A stretch of DNA of 46,444 bases from Fuerstiella sp. (GTDB taxonomy: Bacteria; Planctomycetota; Planctomycetia; Planctomycetales; Planctomycetaceae). The DNA is taken from the NCBI GenBank assembly GCA_014238335.1, contig JABABI010000056.1:1-46444 (forward strand), given 5' to 3'. The position numbers and the translations under genes are program-made. Below, in pieces: positions 24,846 through 33,480 of the stretch. Under the pieces are notes generated by a model. The model was not told the DNA's origin. It worked only from the letters and a program-made list of their open reading frames with translations, and did not search any database. Positions within the stretch are counted from its first letter, which is position 1; each line of letters begins with the position of its first letter.

Positions 24846-26771
24846 ATGGCTACAACTGACGACCTATCCGATGGTAAACCGGGCCAGCGGTGGCTGTGGC
24901 TGGTCTGGTCGCTGCTGTTTGCAGCTGCTGCCTGCTTCGAACTTCGCCGCCTGTTCAGTAGTTTTGAGACTCCTCTGGGACCCATCGCCTGGTTGTTGTT
25001 CTGGGATCCCGAAACGACACTTCCGTTCCTCTGCCTGTTGAGTCTGCCGTTGCTGCGATGGGTTTCCGGAGAGCGGGGAACAGCACGGCAGCGTGTAGTT
25101 CCCACGGTCAGTGACGCAGGGGAAGCGCTGGACGTTAGTCGTTCGCGGACCGGTTCATGTCTTGCGGTGTGCTGTTTTATCTTCCTGCTGTCTGTGATGA
25201 GCAGCTTTGCGGTGGGAAGCAGAAACATACGCGTCGCGACGATTCTGCAGGAACGGGACATCGCGTTTGCGGATCTCCCACCCGCTTATCACGATGAATA
25301 CAGTTACCTGCTGCAGGCTCAGACGTTTCTGGCCGGGCGTATGACGTATCCTCCCATGACTACGCGTCCGGACCTGTTTCACCAGATGCACGTGCTGAAC
25401 GAGCATCGAACTGTCAGCCGCTATTTTCCGTTGACGGGGGGCTGGATGGCCCCTTTTGTCGCAATCGGCCGCCCCGTCTGGGGACACTGGCTGGCGGGCG
25501 GAATTGCATCCGTCTTCTTCTATCTGGCGATGCGACAGATCGTACATCCACGTGCGGCGTGCGTTGGCGGCCTGTTGTTGGCGTTAAGTCCGGGACTGGC
25601 TATTTTTAGTAATCTGTTGCTTGCTCATCACCCGGTCATGCTGGCACTGAGCGTCTTTATGTGGTCGTTTTTGCGAATGATGTCGACGTCCGGGTTCTGC
25701 TATGCACTGGTGTCCGGTACCGCATTGGCGTTCGCGATGCTCGGACGTCCCATGACCGCCGCCGGATTCGCCATGCCATTCGGTGTGTGGCTGGCATTTC
25801 GTCTTGTTCGGGAACGCAGATCCTGTGTACTGGCAGTCGGCATGGCATTGCCGATCCTGGCGGGACTGGCTGGCCTTGCAAAGTTCAATCATGAAGCCAC
25901 GGGGGCGTGGAACCGGACAGCGTACCAGGAGTACACCGACACGTTCACACCTCGCCATCGCTACGGATTCAATAATGGCGCCGCCCGCTCCGCAGACAAT
26001 AACTCAAAGGTCCTGACCAAATACGACAATTGGGCGACCAATCTGACCCCGGCCGTGGCCGCAGAAAATGTCCAGAATCGACTTATTGGGAGTCTACAGT
26101 GGTCGCTGGCAGTGTTCCCGCTGCTGTTCGGTCTCGGCGTGGCGGCACAACTATGTTTGCCGCTATCAACGCAGGGTAACGGTGTTACCGTTGCCAATCG
26201 GACCGGCTTGCGATTGATTTTTGCCAGCGTGCTTACGCTGCACCTTGTGCACGTGCCGTATTGGTTCGATGGAATTATGCATTGGCATTACGTCTTCGAA
26301 ACAGCTCCACTGCTGCTGCTGCTGGCAGGCGCTGGACTGTATTCCGCGGCAGGTCAACTGGCTGCATTTCTGCCGCGAAGAGTGGCTGTCGGATGGATTG
26401 TCTGCCTTGTCGCGGCCGGGCTGCTGCCAGGCTGGTTTGCGATACCTGTCTTTGATGGCCAATCGAAGGTTGACGGTGCGGTGTCCGAGCTCTCGTTCGC
26501 TCGGACTCGCTTCGAGTATTTCAACTCTACCGCTGAGTCTCCGGCGATCCTCAAACCGGCATTGATCCTGATCGACGAACGAGATGCAGACCCGCAGCTC
26601 AGCTATGTGATCAATTCACCGGACCTGCGATCCACCGTACTGAAGTGCAGACACCCGGCATCACAGCAGGAAGTGCTGGAACTGCAGGCGGCGTTTCCCG
26701 GACGAACAATCTACACGTTCAGCCCCACGACACAACTATTTCAGCGCTGGGACGAATCGAGAGGGGACTAA
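24846..26771 (+). CDS. GT-C-type membrane glycosyltransferase (GT39/ArnT-like)
   Basis: The 641-residue protein has about ten or more hydrophobic helices. After the first segments, DLPPAYHDEYSYLLQAQ carries the acidic DE pair that GT-C enzymes (protein mannosyltransferase/ArnT type) use on the first large periplasmic loop. YFPLTGGWMAPF and similar loops fit. These enzymes transfer a sugar from a polyprenyl-phosphate donor to a lipid or protein on the outside of the membrane. Donor and acceptor are unknown. TGAGG lies 5 nt before the ATG. It stands alone, divergent from the small membrane protein of the ligA operon. Confidence 0.8.
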   Translation: MATTDDLSDGKPGQRWLWLVWSLLFAAAACFELRRLFSSFETPLGPIAWLLFWDPETTLPFLCLLSLPLLRWVSGERGTARQRVVPTVSDAGEALDVSRSRTGSCLAVCCFIFLLSVMSSFAVGSRNIRVATILQERDIAFADLPPAYHDEYSYLLQAQTFLAGRMTYPPMTTRPDLFHQMHVLNEHRTVSRYFPLTGGWMAPFVAIGRPVWGHWLAGGIASVFFYLAMRQIVHPRAACVGGLLLALSPGLAIFSNLLLAHHPVMLALSVFMWSFLRMMSTSGFCYALVSGTALAFAMLGRPMTAAGFAMPFGVWLAFRLVRERRSCVLAVGMALPILAGLAGLAKFNHEATGAWNRTAYQEYTDTFTPRHRYGFNNGAARSADNNSKVLTKYDNWATNLTPAVAAENVQNRLIGSLQWSLAVFPLLFGLGVAAQLCLPLSTQGNGVTVANRTGLRLIFASVLTLHLVHVPYWFDGIMHWHYVFETAPLLLLLAGAGLYSAAGQLAAFLPRRVAVGWIVCLVAAGLLPGWFAIPVFDGQSKVDGAVSELSFARTRFEYFNSTAESPAILKPALILIDERDADPQLSYVINSPDLRSTVLKCRHPASQQEVLELQAAFPGRTIYTFSPTTQLFQRWDESRGD

Positions 26772-26884
26772 GCGACCAAAACACAGAACAGGATTCATCG
26801 CAGTCCCGGCGGACATTGCCCGAAGCGAACACGATCCGTCGGCCTTGAGAGTCTGCCCAATTGGCCTGACGAGACATCTGAGGA

Positions 26885-27103
26885 TCAGGTGGCCTCGTCG
26901 CCCTCTTCCTCTTCCTCTTCCTTCTTTTTCTTCTTCTTGCCGGCGGCCGCCTTGACGACGCGGACCTTAGGCAGCCCCAGAGGACTTTGATCTTCCAGCC
27001 AGCGGTCCTGTTCCTTGAGAATAAGGATGCGTTCTCCGCGTTTCAGGACGTTTCTGGCACGAACGACACCGCTGGGCTTCTTAAGTGATTTGTCGATTGA
27101 CAC
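26885..27103 (-). CDS. Small basic protein of the Planctomycetes/Verrucomicrobia family (TIGR04137-like)
   Basis: The protein has 72 residues from a GTG start at 27103, chosen because GGAG lies 7 nt upstream and because the product then begins (M)SIDKSLKKPSGVVRARNVL, the conserved start of this short family. ERILILKEQDRW and SPLGLPKVRVVKA follow, then a tail of six Lys and six Glu in a row. The family is restricted to planctomycetes and verrucomicrobia and has no assigned function. The basic, then acidic run suggests binding to nucleic acid or ribosomes, but that is a guess. An upstream in-frame extension to 27202 does not match the family. Confidence 0.88.
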   Translation of the reverse strand: MSIDKSLKKPSGVVRARNVLKRGERILILKEQDRWLEDQSPLGLPKVRVVKAAAGKKKKKKEEEEEEGDEAT

Positions 27104-27336
27104 AATTGAACTCCGAAAATCCCGGCGACGGAATCCGTCCTCGTCGCCAAATTGAACTGAATTTCCCGTATTTTGACTGTCGTCGCTGCTGAAAAGGACC
27201 AAGCAGGCCTTTCACGGGACGGGGAGTTTATCGACAGTTCTCAGTTATCTCAACCAGGCTTATGCCGCTTTTTAACCTGACGCTACGATTGTGTGTCGTC
27301 TGCCACGGTTGAGAATTACCTTTAGGGATTGAGACA

Positions 27337-28230
27337 TTGGAAGACATCAGGCTTGCCGTTGGGCTGATCGGCTTCGTGTCCGCTGCCGTATTTGCCGGCA
27401 TGTACCGATTGCTCAGGAAGCGATCGAAGCCGTTTCTGGACTTCATTGCCGCGTTTATTGTGGTCCTGATCGTTGTTTATGTTTACACGGTCTGGGGGCA
27501 GTTGTGGATTGTCAAATGGATTCCGTTGCCGTCGGTCATCATTCTGGCTAATTGGTTTCCGCCGCTGTTGGCAGCGCTGGCCGCTGTCGTTTGGTGGCGA
27601 TTGCACCCGGCTTCCCTGGCCCGACGCCTGCCAATCATGTTAGCGTTGATCGTCGCGGCCGCGTATTCACTGACGTACTTCATTCCCTCCACCCCTCCGG
27701 AATGCGGTGACAGATGGGCGTCCCCGGTGCGAGGGACCGTCTGGCCCATCTGTCTGCAGACGACCCCGCACACGTGTTCTGCCGCCGCCGCAGCCACAAT
27801 CTTGTATACGCTGGGAGTAGAATCATCGGAACAGGAAATGGCCGAACTGTGCCTGACGCAGTCAGGCACCACATGGCTCGGCCTGTATCACGGCCTGTCG
27901 ACCCAACTCATGGGGACAAGGTACCGGGTTGAGTTCTTCGAGGGTAATTTGCAGGAACTGGAGAAGGCTGCGACCCAGGCCCCCGTTTTGTTATGTTGTC
28001 AGCTTAATCCAGCAGTCGCGGAAATCATTCCGGAGTATGTGCGGGACGGTGGCTGGATTCCGGGTATGGCCCATTCGGTCGTGTACTTCGGTAACCTGCA
28101 GGGACTTCACGTTATTGGAGACCCATCCCGGGGTTATGAAGGTTGGTCAGAGCAGGACTTGAACATGCTGTGGACCGGCACGGGACTGCGAATCATTGCT
28201 GTGAAGAGGAAGGATGGAGCCGCGCCATGA
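27337..28230 (+). CDS. Membrane-anchored C39-like cysteine peptidase
   Basis: The 297-residue protein begins at TTG 27337, with AGGGA 8-9 nt upstream. The first 115 residues contain three or four membrane helices (for example FLDFIAAFIVVLIVVYVYTVW and PIMLALIVAAAYSLTYFI). The C-terminal 160 residues look like a C39-type papain-like peptidase: Gln141 and Cys147 in QTTPHTCSAAAAATIL, His246 in GMAHSVVYFG and Asp262 in VIGDPS, matching the oxyanion Gln, Cys, His and Asp order. C39 peptidases cleave double-glycine leaders of exported peptides, but they are normally fused to ABC transporters. Here no ATPase domain is present and no transporter is next to it. The substrate is unknown. It is convergent with the DUF1501 gene, 25 bp apart. 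Confidence 0.8.
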   Translation: MEDIRLAVGLIGFVSAAVFAGMYRLLRKRSKPFLDFIAAFIVVLIVVYVYTVWGQLWIVKWIPLPSVIILANWFPPLLAALAAVVWWRLHPASLARRLPIMLALIVAAAYSLTYFIPSTPPECGDRWASPVRGTVWPICLQTTPHTCSAAAAATILYTLGVESSEQEMAELCLTQSGTTWLGLYHGLSTQLMGTRYRVEFFEGNLQELEKAATQAPVLLCCQLNPAVAEIIPEYVRDGGWIPGMAHSVVYFGNLQGLHVIGDPSRGYEGWSEQDLNMLWTGTGLRIIAVKRKDGAAP

Positions 28231-28255
28231 GGATCGTGCGGCGGCTGGGCTTCAC

Positions 28256-29692
28256 TCAGGTCAAAAGCTCACTCACGACCCGCGCCTCAAGGACGCCGGT
28301 CAGCTTTTCCTCCAGGCCATTGCGATACCACGAAAGTTGTTCGTTGTCGAGCCCCAGCAGGTGCAGCATGGTGGCGTGCCAGTCGGCAACGCTGACCTTG
28401 TCATCGGCGGCAGAAAACCCAATCTCGTCGGTTGTCCCGTAGCTGAGGCCGCCTTTGACGCCACCGCCAGCCATCCAGCCAACCATCGCGTTTTTGTTGT
28501 GATCTCGACCATTGTCGCCCTGAGCAATCGGCAGGCGACCGAATTCACCGCCCCAGATAACGAGCGTATTCTCCAGCAGCCCTCGGCTCCGGAGATCCTT
28601 CAACAGTGCGGCGATCGGCTGGTCGGTACGGGCGCAGCACTGTCGCAGCTCTTTCTGCAATCCGCTGTGATTGTCCCACGGCTGATGCTCCAGAAACAGT
28701 TGTACGAACCGCACGCCACGTTCCACCAGACGGCGAGCAATCAAACAGCGGCGGCCATACGAATCGGTTGGATCGGTGCCCACACCGTAGGCCTGCTGCG
28801 TCACCGCAGTTTCCTGATTCAGGTCCAGTGCATCGGATGCAGCCAGCTGCATTCGCGCCGCCAGCTCATAGCTGGCGATCCGCGCACCGAGCTCCGGTTG
28901 CAGTGACCGCTTCCGCTGATGCATCCAATCAAGCCTGGAGATCAGATCCCGTTCAAGTCGAGTGACACCATTGGGTTCTTCAAACTCCGGCTTCAGATCG
29001 AGCACGGGTGAACCCTGCGAACGAAAACGTGTCCCCTGATAAACGGGGGGCAGATATCCGGATTGCCAGTTCTGTATTCTATTGACCGGCAGCCCGCGCG
29101 GATCGTCGAGCACGACATATGAAGGCAGACTTTGATTGACCGTTCCCAAACCGTACGAGACCCAGCCACCCAGACTCGGCAGTCCCGGCAGCGTATTGCC
29201 GGAATGGAATTGAAACAGGGCCGGCTCGTGCGTCAGATTGGTCGTGTGCAGTGAACGAACAAGAGCGATGTCGTCGACACAGGTCGACAGATGCGGCATG
29301 ACTTCCGAGACCCACATACCGGACTGTCCGTGTCGATCAAACCTGAACGGAGAACGCATTAAAGCGCCTGCCGCAGCGGGGTTCTCAACCTCGCCGGCAA
29401 TTTTTTCGAAGTAACTCTTACCGTGATTTCGGTCCAGTTCCGGCTTGGGATCAAACAGATCCATCTGACTCGGCCCGCCATTCATAAACAGATGAATGAC
29501 GGATCGGGCCCGCGGTTCGAAATGAGGCTGCCGGGGTTTTAGATCAAACACACCACCAGACCGTCTGGGCGAAGGCGTCGTCTCTGCGGCAGCGCAGGCA
29601 TCCTGGCTGAGAATTGATCCCAGCGCAGCAGCGTAGACGCCGCCGCTCAGGTGGTCCAGAAAACTTCGCCGAGGAATGGGTGTTGCAGTCAT
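28256..29692 (-). CDS. DUF1501 protein, exported (Tat-like)
   Basis: The protein has 478 residues. The ATG at 29692 begins MTATPIPRRSFLDHLSGG, a twin-arginine-like signal; an upstream GTG at 29713 would only add seven residues. The body has the DUF1501 hallmarks: VIHLFMNGGPSQMDLFDPKP near the N-terminus, RSLHTTNLTHEPALF, and VIWGGEFGRLPIAQGDNGRDHNKNAMVGWMAGGGVKGG near the C-terminus. The fold is related to the alkaline phosphatase/sulfatase superfamily. In planctomycetes DUF1501 genes nearly always follow a DUF1549/DUF1553 cytochrome gene, as here, with an 78-bp gap. The biochemical function is unknown. Both genes probably form one transcript. Confidence 0.93.
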   Translation of the reverse strand: MTATPIPRRSFLDHLSGGVYAAALGSILSQDACAAAETTPSPRRSGGVFDLKPRQPHFEPRARSVIHLFMNGGPSQMDLFDPKPELDRNHGKSYFEKIAGEVENPAAAGALMRSPFRFDRHGQSGMWVSEVMPHLSTCVDDIALVRSLHTTNLTHEPALFQFHSGNTLPGLPSLGGWVSYGLGTVNQSLPSYVVLDDPRGLPVNRIQNWQSGYLPPVYQGTRFRSQGSPVLDLKPEFEEPNGVTRLERDLISRLDWMHQRKRSLQPELGARIASYELAARMQLAASDALDLNQETAVTQQAYGVGTDPTDSYGRRCLIARRLVERGVRFVQLFLEHQPWDNHSGLQKELRQCCARTDQPIAALLKDLRSRGLLENTLVIWGGEFGRLPIAQGDNGRDHNKNAMVGWMAGGGVKGGLSYGTTDEIGFSAADDKVSVADWHATMLHLLGLDNEQLSWYRNGLEEKLTGVLEARVVSELLT

Positions 29693-29770
29693 TGGTAAAC
29701 GATACGTCCGCACTCGCCGATTGTCGGTTGATGTAAATTTTCGAAAGTGTGGATATCAATCATGATTGCG

Positions 29771-32700
29771 TCAGTCGATGTACAGGAAATTGGCGGAATT
29801 CATGATCGCGTGGCAGACGTTTTCCAGAGCACGCTGAGCCGCTTCGTCTGAATCTGACGTGCCGTGACGAATCACCAGCCGAGGAATGTTATTGTTCTTG
29901 CTGCCATCGTCCCAGTCGCGGCCGTACGCTGTGCCGTCTTCATCCGCGATCAGCACGAGCGAAATACGACCGCTCTGTCGGGCGTGATTCAGGAGCTTCA
30001 GATCCGCCTCGGTCGCAGCTTCACTGGCTGTGTATTGCCCAACCGTTCCGACTCCGGATGCGGCTTCGATTCTGCCAAAGCTTCGGAACGACTGCCGTTT
30101 GGCGGCCATCGTTTGCTGATAGCTGTTCCACGTGGCCTGAGCGATACCGGGCCGAATCAGACCAGCCGTTTGCTTAACAGCATCCGTGTTTAGTGTTCCC
30201 AGTTCCAGACGGGCCGATCTCCACGGTCCGTCTGGTAACTTGCTGACATCGAATTCCACCAGTCCGGCACGCAATTCACGCCTTCGCGACCAAACGGAGA
30301 TCAGGTCCTCTTCATACACCCTGTCAGGCTCTGAATGCCGAACCCACAAATGGGTAGTCGCCGGAATGTTTGTTTCGACGCCCTGCTGAATCCACTGCTG
30401 CGTCAGATCGCTGAGCGACCGCAACATAATCTGCCGCTCGTTCGCTGTCGGAGGCCGACCGACGGCAAGCAGATAAGCGTGCCGGATCTGAGCGGCGGGG
30501 ACGTTGCCGGCATCGCTTCTGACGCGGGCAGCAAAGAAACGGCTCAATTCGTGAATGCGTTGATTATTAAGCAGGTGCAGCGCCTGCGGGGCGACAATCG
30601 AATCACTGCGTTCAATACAGTTCGGATTCAGCTGCGGCAGATCGAAATTGTCCAGGATGGTCAGGCGTGTGGTCCGTCGCTGCAGAACATAGATTGTCCG
30701 CCGCCACATGTTTTCTTTTCCCACGCTGACGACAAGACCATCGTCCCGCGTTTGAACTTGGTCAGCGGGGCCGTGCGGAGTGAGATCGAGTCGGCCGGAG
30801 ATACTCAACAGGCAGTCTCGCAGCACTTCACCTTCCATCCGTCGCAGTGGCATGCGGGAAAGCAGTCGGTTGTCCGGATCCTTTGCGGTGTGCGTGTCGG
30901 TGATTCCAGACGCCTGGCGATACGTGGCCGAGGTCATCAGTAATCGGTGCATCGACTTGATCGACCAGTTGCCCCGAACAAATTCAATCGCCAGCCAGTC
31001 CAGCAGTTCCGGATGACTGGGTCTTGCACCGGTCGCGCCAAAGTTGTCAAGTGTCGGGACAATGCCTTTTCCGAAGTGATGTTTCCAGATGCGGTTAACC
31101 ATCACTCGCGCGGTCAGTGGATGCTCGGGCCGTGTCAGCCACCGCGCCAGCGCCAGTCGACGCCCCGTCGTTTTCTCAAACGGAGACACGACGTCGAACG
31201 GTGTTCTGCCGTTGGTCAGCACGGAAGGAACACCCGGGCCAACCGGGCGGCCCGGCGTCAGGTAGTTGCCACGTTTCAGGAGATACGTGGGTGACGGTTC
31301 GCCACGATCCCACAGCGCTCGGATGCGTGGCTGAGGAACTCGTTTCGCGTTGATGGCCTTGATCTCTGCTTCGGCCTTTTTTGCAGCATCCGCAAAATCG
31401 GGTTCCAGTTTCTTCAGGGCTGCGGTGTCCGGTTTCACATTCGCGTGTTTCTGCGCGAATTCCTTCTGCCTGCTGTTCAGTATTGACTGTATGGCTGCGA
31501 TATCGGCCGTCAGTGTGTCTTCTTTCGCCTGCCAGTCACGACGTTCCTTGTCTGAAACATGATTCACGTATCGCTGATTCGTCGGTTCCAGCCAGTCATG
31601 CTCGTCCAGTGCGCCCTTGAAGATCGCCGCCAGTCGATAATAATCCCGCTGCGGAATCGGATCAAACTTGTGCGAGTGACACCGCGCGCAGCGCATGGTC
31701 AGCCCCATCACCGACGACGTCAGCACTTCCAGTTCGTCGTCGATGATTTCCAGCCGATCCGGCACGAAGGCGGTGATCCCTGCATATGTGCCATCCGGTG
31801 CCATCCGCAGAAAACCGGTCGCAACCAGGTTGTCGTATATCTCTGCGGTGATGGTGTTGGCATTCTGGAAATCCACCAGTTCGTCGCCGGCGATTTGTTC
31901 GACCAGAAAGCGGTCGTAGGGCTTGTCGTCGTTGAGCGAACGGATGACGTAATCCCGATAACGATACGCCTCGGGGCGGACTCGATCGGCATGCTGCCCG
32001 CCTTCGGAATCCGAATAACCGGCCAGATCCAGCCAGTAGCGTCCCCAGCGTTCTCCGTATCGGGGTGACTCCAGCAAACGGTCAATCAACTTCTGATAGA
32101 CACGGGGCGAACTGTCGGCAAGAAAGTCGTTAATCTGATCAGGGGTTGGCGGAAGTCCGATCAAATCGAACGTGGCGCGTCGAATCAATGTTCTCCTGTC
32201 CGCCTCGGGGGAGAAACTCAACCCGCCCTCACTCAGCTTGCGCAGCACGAAAGCGTCCACGGGATTGATCGTGCCCTCAGCCGGTTCAATCGCCGGAGGA
32301 GTTGCGGACTGAGGCGGTTGAAAGGACCAGAAGTCTCGATCTTCGTCGCTGACAAGCGGATCGGGGGCAGTGCCGGCCACGTCCGGTGCGACATCCTGTT
32401 CCGGCGCGCCGGCAGCAATCCATTCGGTCAGCAGTTCAAATTCTGCGTCTGTCATGGGCTTCACACTGACGGCAGCAAGCTTGTCACGTGGTGGCATTTC
32501 GTCCGCGTGAATGCGCTTCAGAATCAGACTGTCATTCGCCTGACCGGTCACCATCGCAGGCCCCGACTTTCCACCCTTCAGAATGGAGGCACGGGTGCGT
32601 AGGTCGAGTCCGGCCTGCTGGGTCTGTCGACCATGGCAGGCGGCACAGCGGAGCTGAAGAATGGGCAGAATGACGTGCTGGTCGATGCGGTCGGCGTTCG

Positions 32701-33094
32701 GTGTCCCGGCGTCTCGAAACTTTGCCCCGGAAAGAATCCATTGTTGAATGGTTTCCAGTTCAGCAGCAGACAGCGGTTTCTGTCCCTCAGGAGGCATGTG
32801 CCGTTTGCGCACGACCTCGTACAGCAGCCCATCCTGAGGCGTCTTGGGGGAAAGAATGGGGCCTGATTCACTGCCACGCAGAATGGACGGTCCCGAACGC
32901 AGGTCGAGTTCCGCCTTCTGTTTGTCGCCATGGCAGGCGAAACAGTGTGTGGCAATAATGGGTCGGACGTGTTCTTCAAAAACCAGAGTGTCAGCAGCTT
33001 CGTCTGCGTACAGCGAGCCCGGGCCTGTCATCACGCCCGCCGCAAGCATGAGGCATAATCGCTGTGCTGTGGGGATTACTAACAGTTGTTTCAT
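29771..33094 (-). CDS. PSCyt1-DUF1549-DUF1553 planctomycete cytochrome protein with two heme domains
   Basis: The protein has 1107 residues from the ATG at 33094, taken because it gives a signal peptide (residues 1-30). Two planctomycete cytochrome domains sit in tandem: CFACH at 51-55 with RHMPPEG, and CAACH at 150-154 with DEMPPRD. Another CxxCH (MRCARCHSHKFDPI) lies in the DUF1549 domain that begins PVDAFVLRKLSEGGLSFSPEADRRTLIRR and contains YGERWGRYWLDLAGYSDSEG. The DUF1553 domain follows (LARWLTRPEHPLTARVMVNRIWKHHFGKGIV to QALHLLNN), and the C-terminus ends with a short beta-rich region. It is exported, and one heme pair is probably used for electron transfer. It is paired with the DUF1501 gene downstream. 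The biological substrate of this family is not established. Confidence 0.92.
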   Translation of the reverse strand: MKQLLVIPTAQRLCLMLAAGVMTGPGSLYADEAADTLVFEEHVRPIIATHCFACHGDKQKAELDLRSGPSILRGSESGPILSPKTPQDGLLYEVVRKRHMPPEGQKPLSAAELETIQQWILSGAKFRDAGTPNADRIDQHVILPILQLRCAACHGRQTQQAGLDLRTRASILKGGKSGPAMVTGQANDSLILKRIHADEMPPRDKLAAVSVKPMTDAEFELLTEWIAAGAPEQDVAPDVAGTAPDPLVSDEDRDFWSFQPPQSATPPAIEPAEGTINPVDAFVLRKLSEGGLSFSPEADRRTLIRRATFDLIGLPPTPDQINDFLADSSPRVYQKLIDRLLESPRYGERWGRYWLDLAGYSDSEGGQHADRVRPEAYRYRDYVIRSLNDDKPYDRFLVEQIAGDELVDFQNANTITAEIYDNLVATGFLRMAPDGTYAGITAFVPDRLEIIDDELEVLTSSVMGLTMRCARCHSHKFDPIPQRDYYRLAAIFKGALDEHDWLEPTNQRYVNHVSDKERRDWQAKEDTLTADIAAIQSILNSRQKEFAQKHANVKPDTAALKKLEPDFADAAKKAEAEIKAINAKRVPQPRIRALWDRGEPSPTYLLKRGNYLTPGRPVGPGVPSVLTNGRTPFDVVSPFEKTTGRRLALARWLTRPEHPLTARVMVNRIWKHHFGKGIVPTLDNFGATGARPSHPELLDWLAIEFVRGNWSIKSMHRLLMTSATYRQASGITDTHTAKDPDNRLLSRMPLRRMEGEVLRDCLLSISGRLDLTPHGPADQVQTRDDGLVVSVGKENMWRRTIYVLQRRTTRLTILDNFDLPQLNPNCIERSDSIVAPQALHLLNNQRIHELSRFFAARVRSDAGNVPAAQIRHAYLLAVGRPPTANERQIMLRSLSDLTQQWIQQGVETNIPATTHLWVRHSEPDRVYEEDLISVWSRRRELRAGLVEFDVSKLPDGPWRSARLELGTLNTDAVKQTAGLIRPGIAQATWNSYQQTMAAKRQSFRSFGRIEAASGVGTVGQYTASEAATEADLKLLNHARQSGRISLVLIADEDGTAYGRDWDDGSKNNNIPRLVIRHGTSDSDEAAQRALENVCHAIMNSANFLYID

Positions 33095-33480
33095 ATCCGT
33101 TAGACGCTTCACGTTACACAGAATAATCCGGACGTACGGTGTGTCGCCGGCCGCAGGCCAAACAACCCCAAATTATCTTCAATGTCCACTCAGGGTATCA
33201 AGTCTGTGTTCGCGATTCGAATCAATCCTCAGACGATGCTTTCAACACAGCGGAAGCGTCACGCAGGAACGGGGAAGGGTGGTTGGAGAGAAAAGAGTAA
33301 AACTCCGGGGCTTCCCTCACAAGCTCAGTCCAGGCGGCGCCCACCTCTCAGGCCGAGACCACAAACCGTGACTGCATCCGCCATCGGTACTGGCCCGAGC
33401 CCATTCGCAAATGGCGGCATGAGCAGTTATTGTGTTGCCATACACTGTTCAGACCTGAGTCATCCACGTGGAGACAGATT
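33095..33480. other. Non-coding stretch between divergent genes
   Basis: The 386 bp between the start of the minus-strand cytochrome gene and the chosen start of the plus-strand FG-GAP gene must hold the promoters of both. No frame with a credible ribosome site and product was seen, and no repeat or RNA was recognised. I could not pick out convincing -35/-10 boxes. Confidence 0.5.

Noticed and set aside
26885..26950. Lys/Glu run as a possible frameshift artefact
   Set aside because: The family is known to end in charged runs and the frame closes with a stop just after it.
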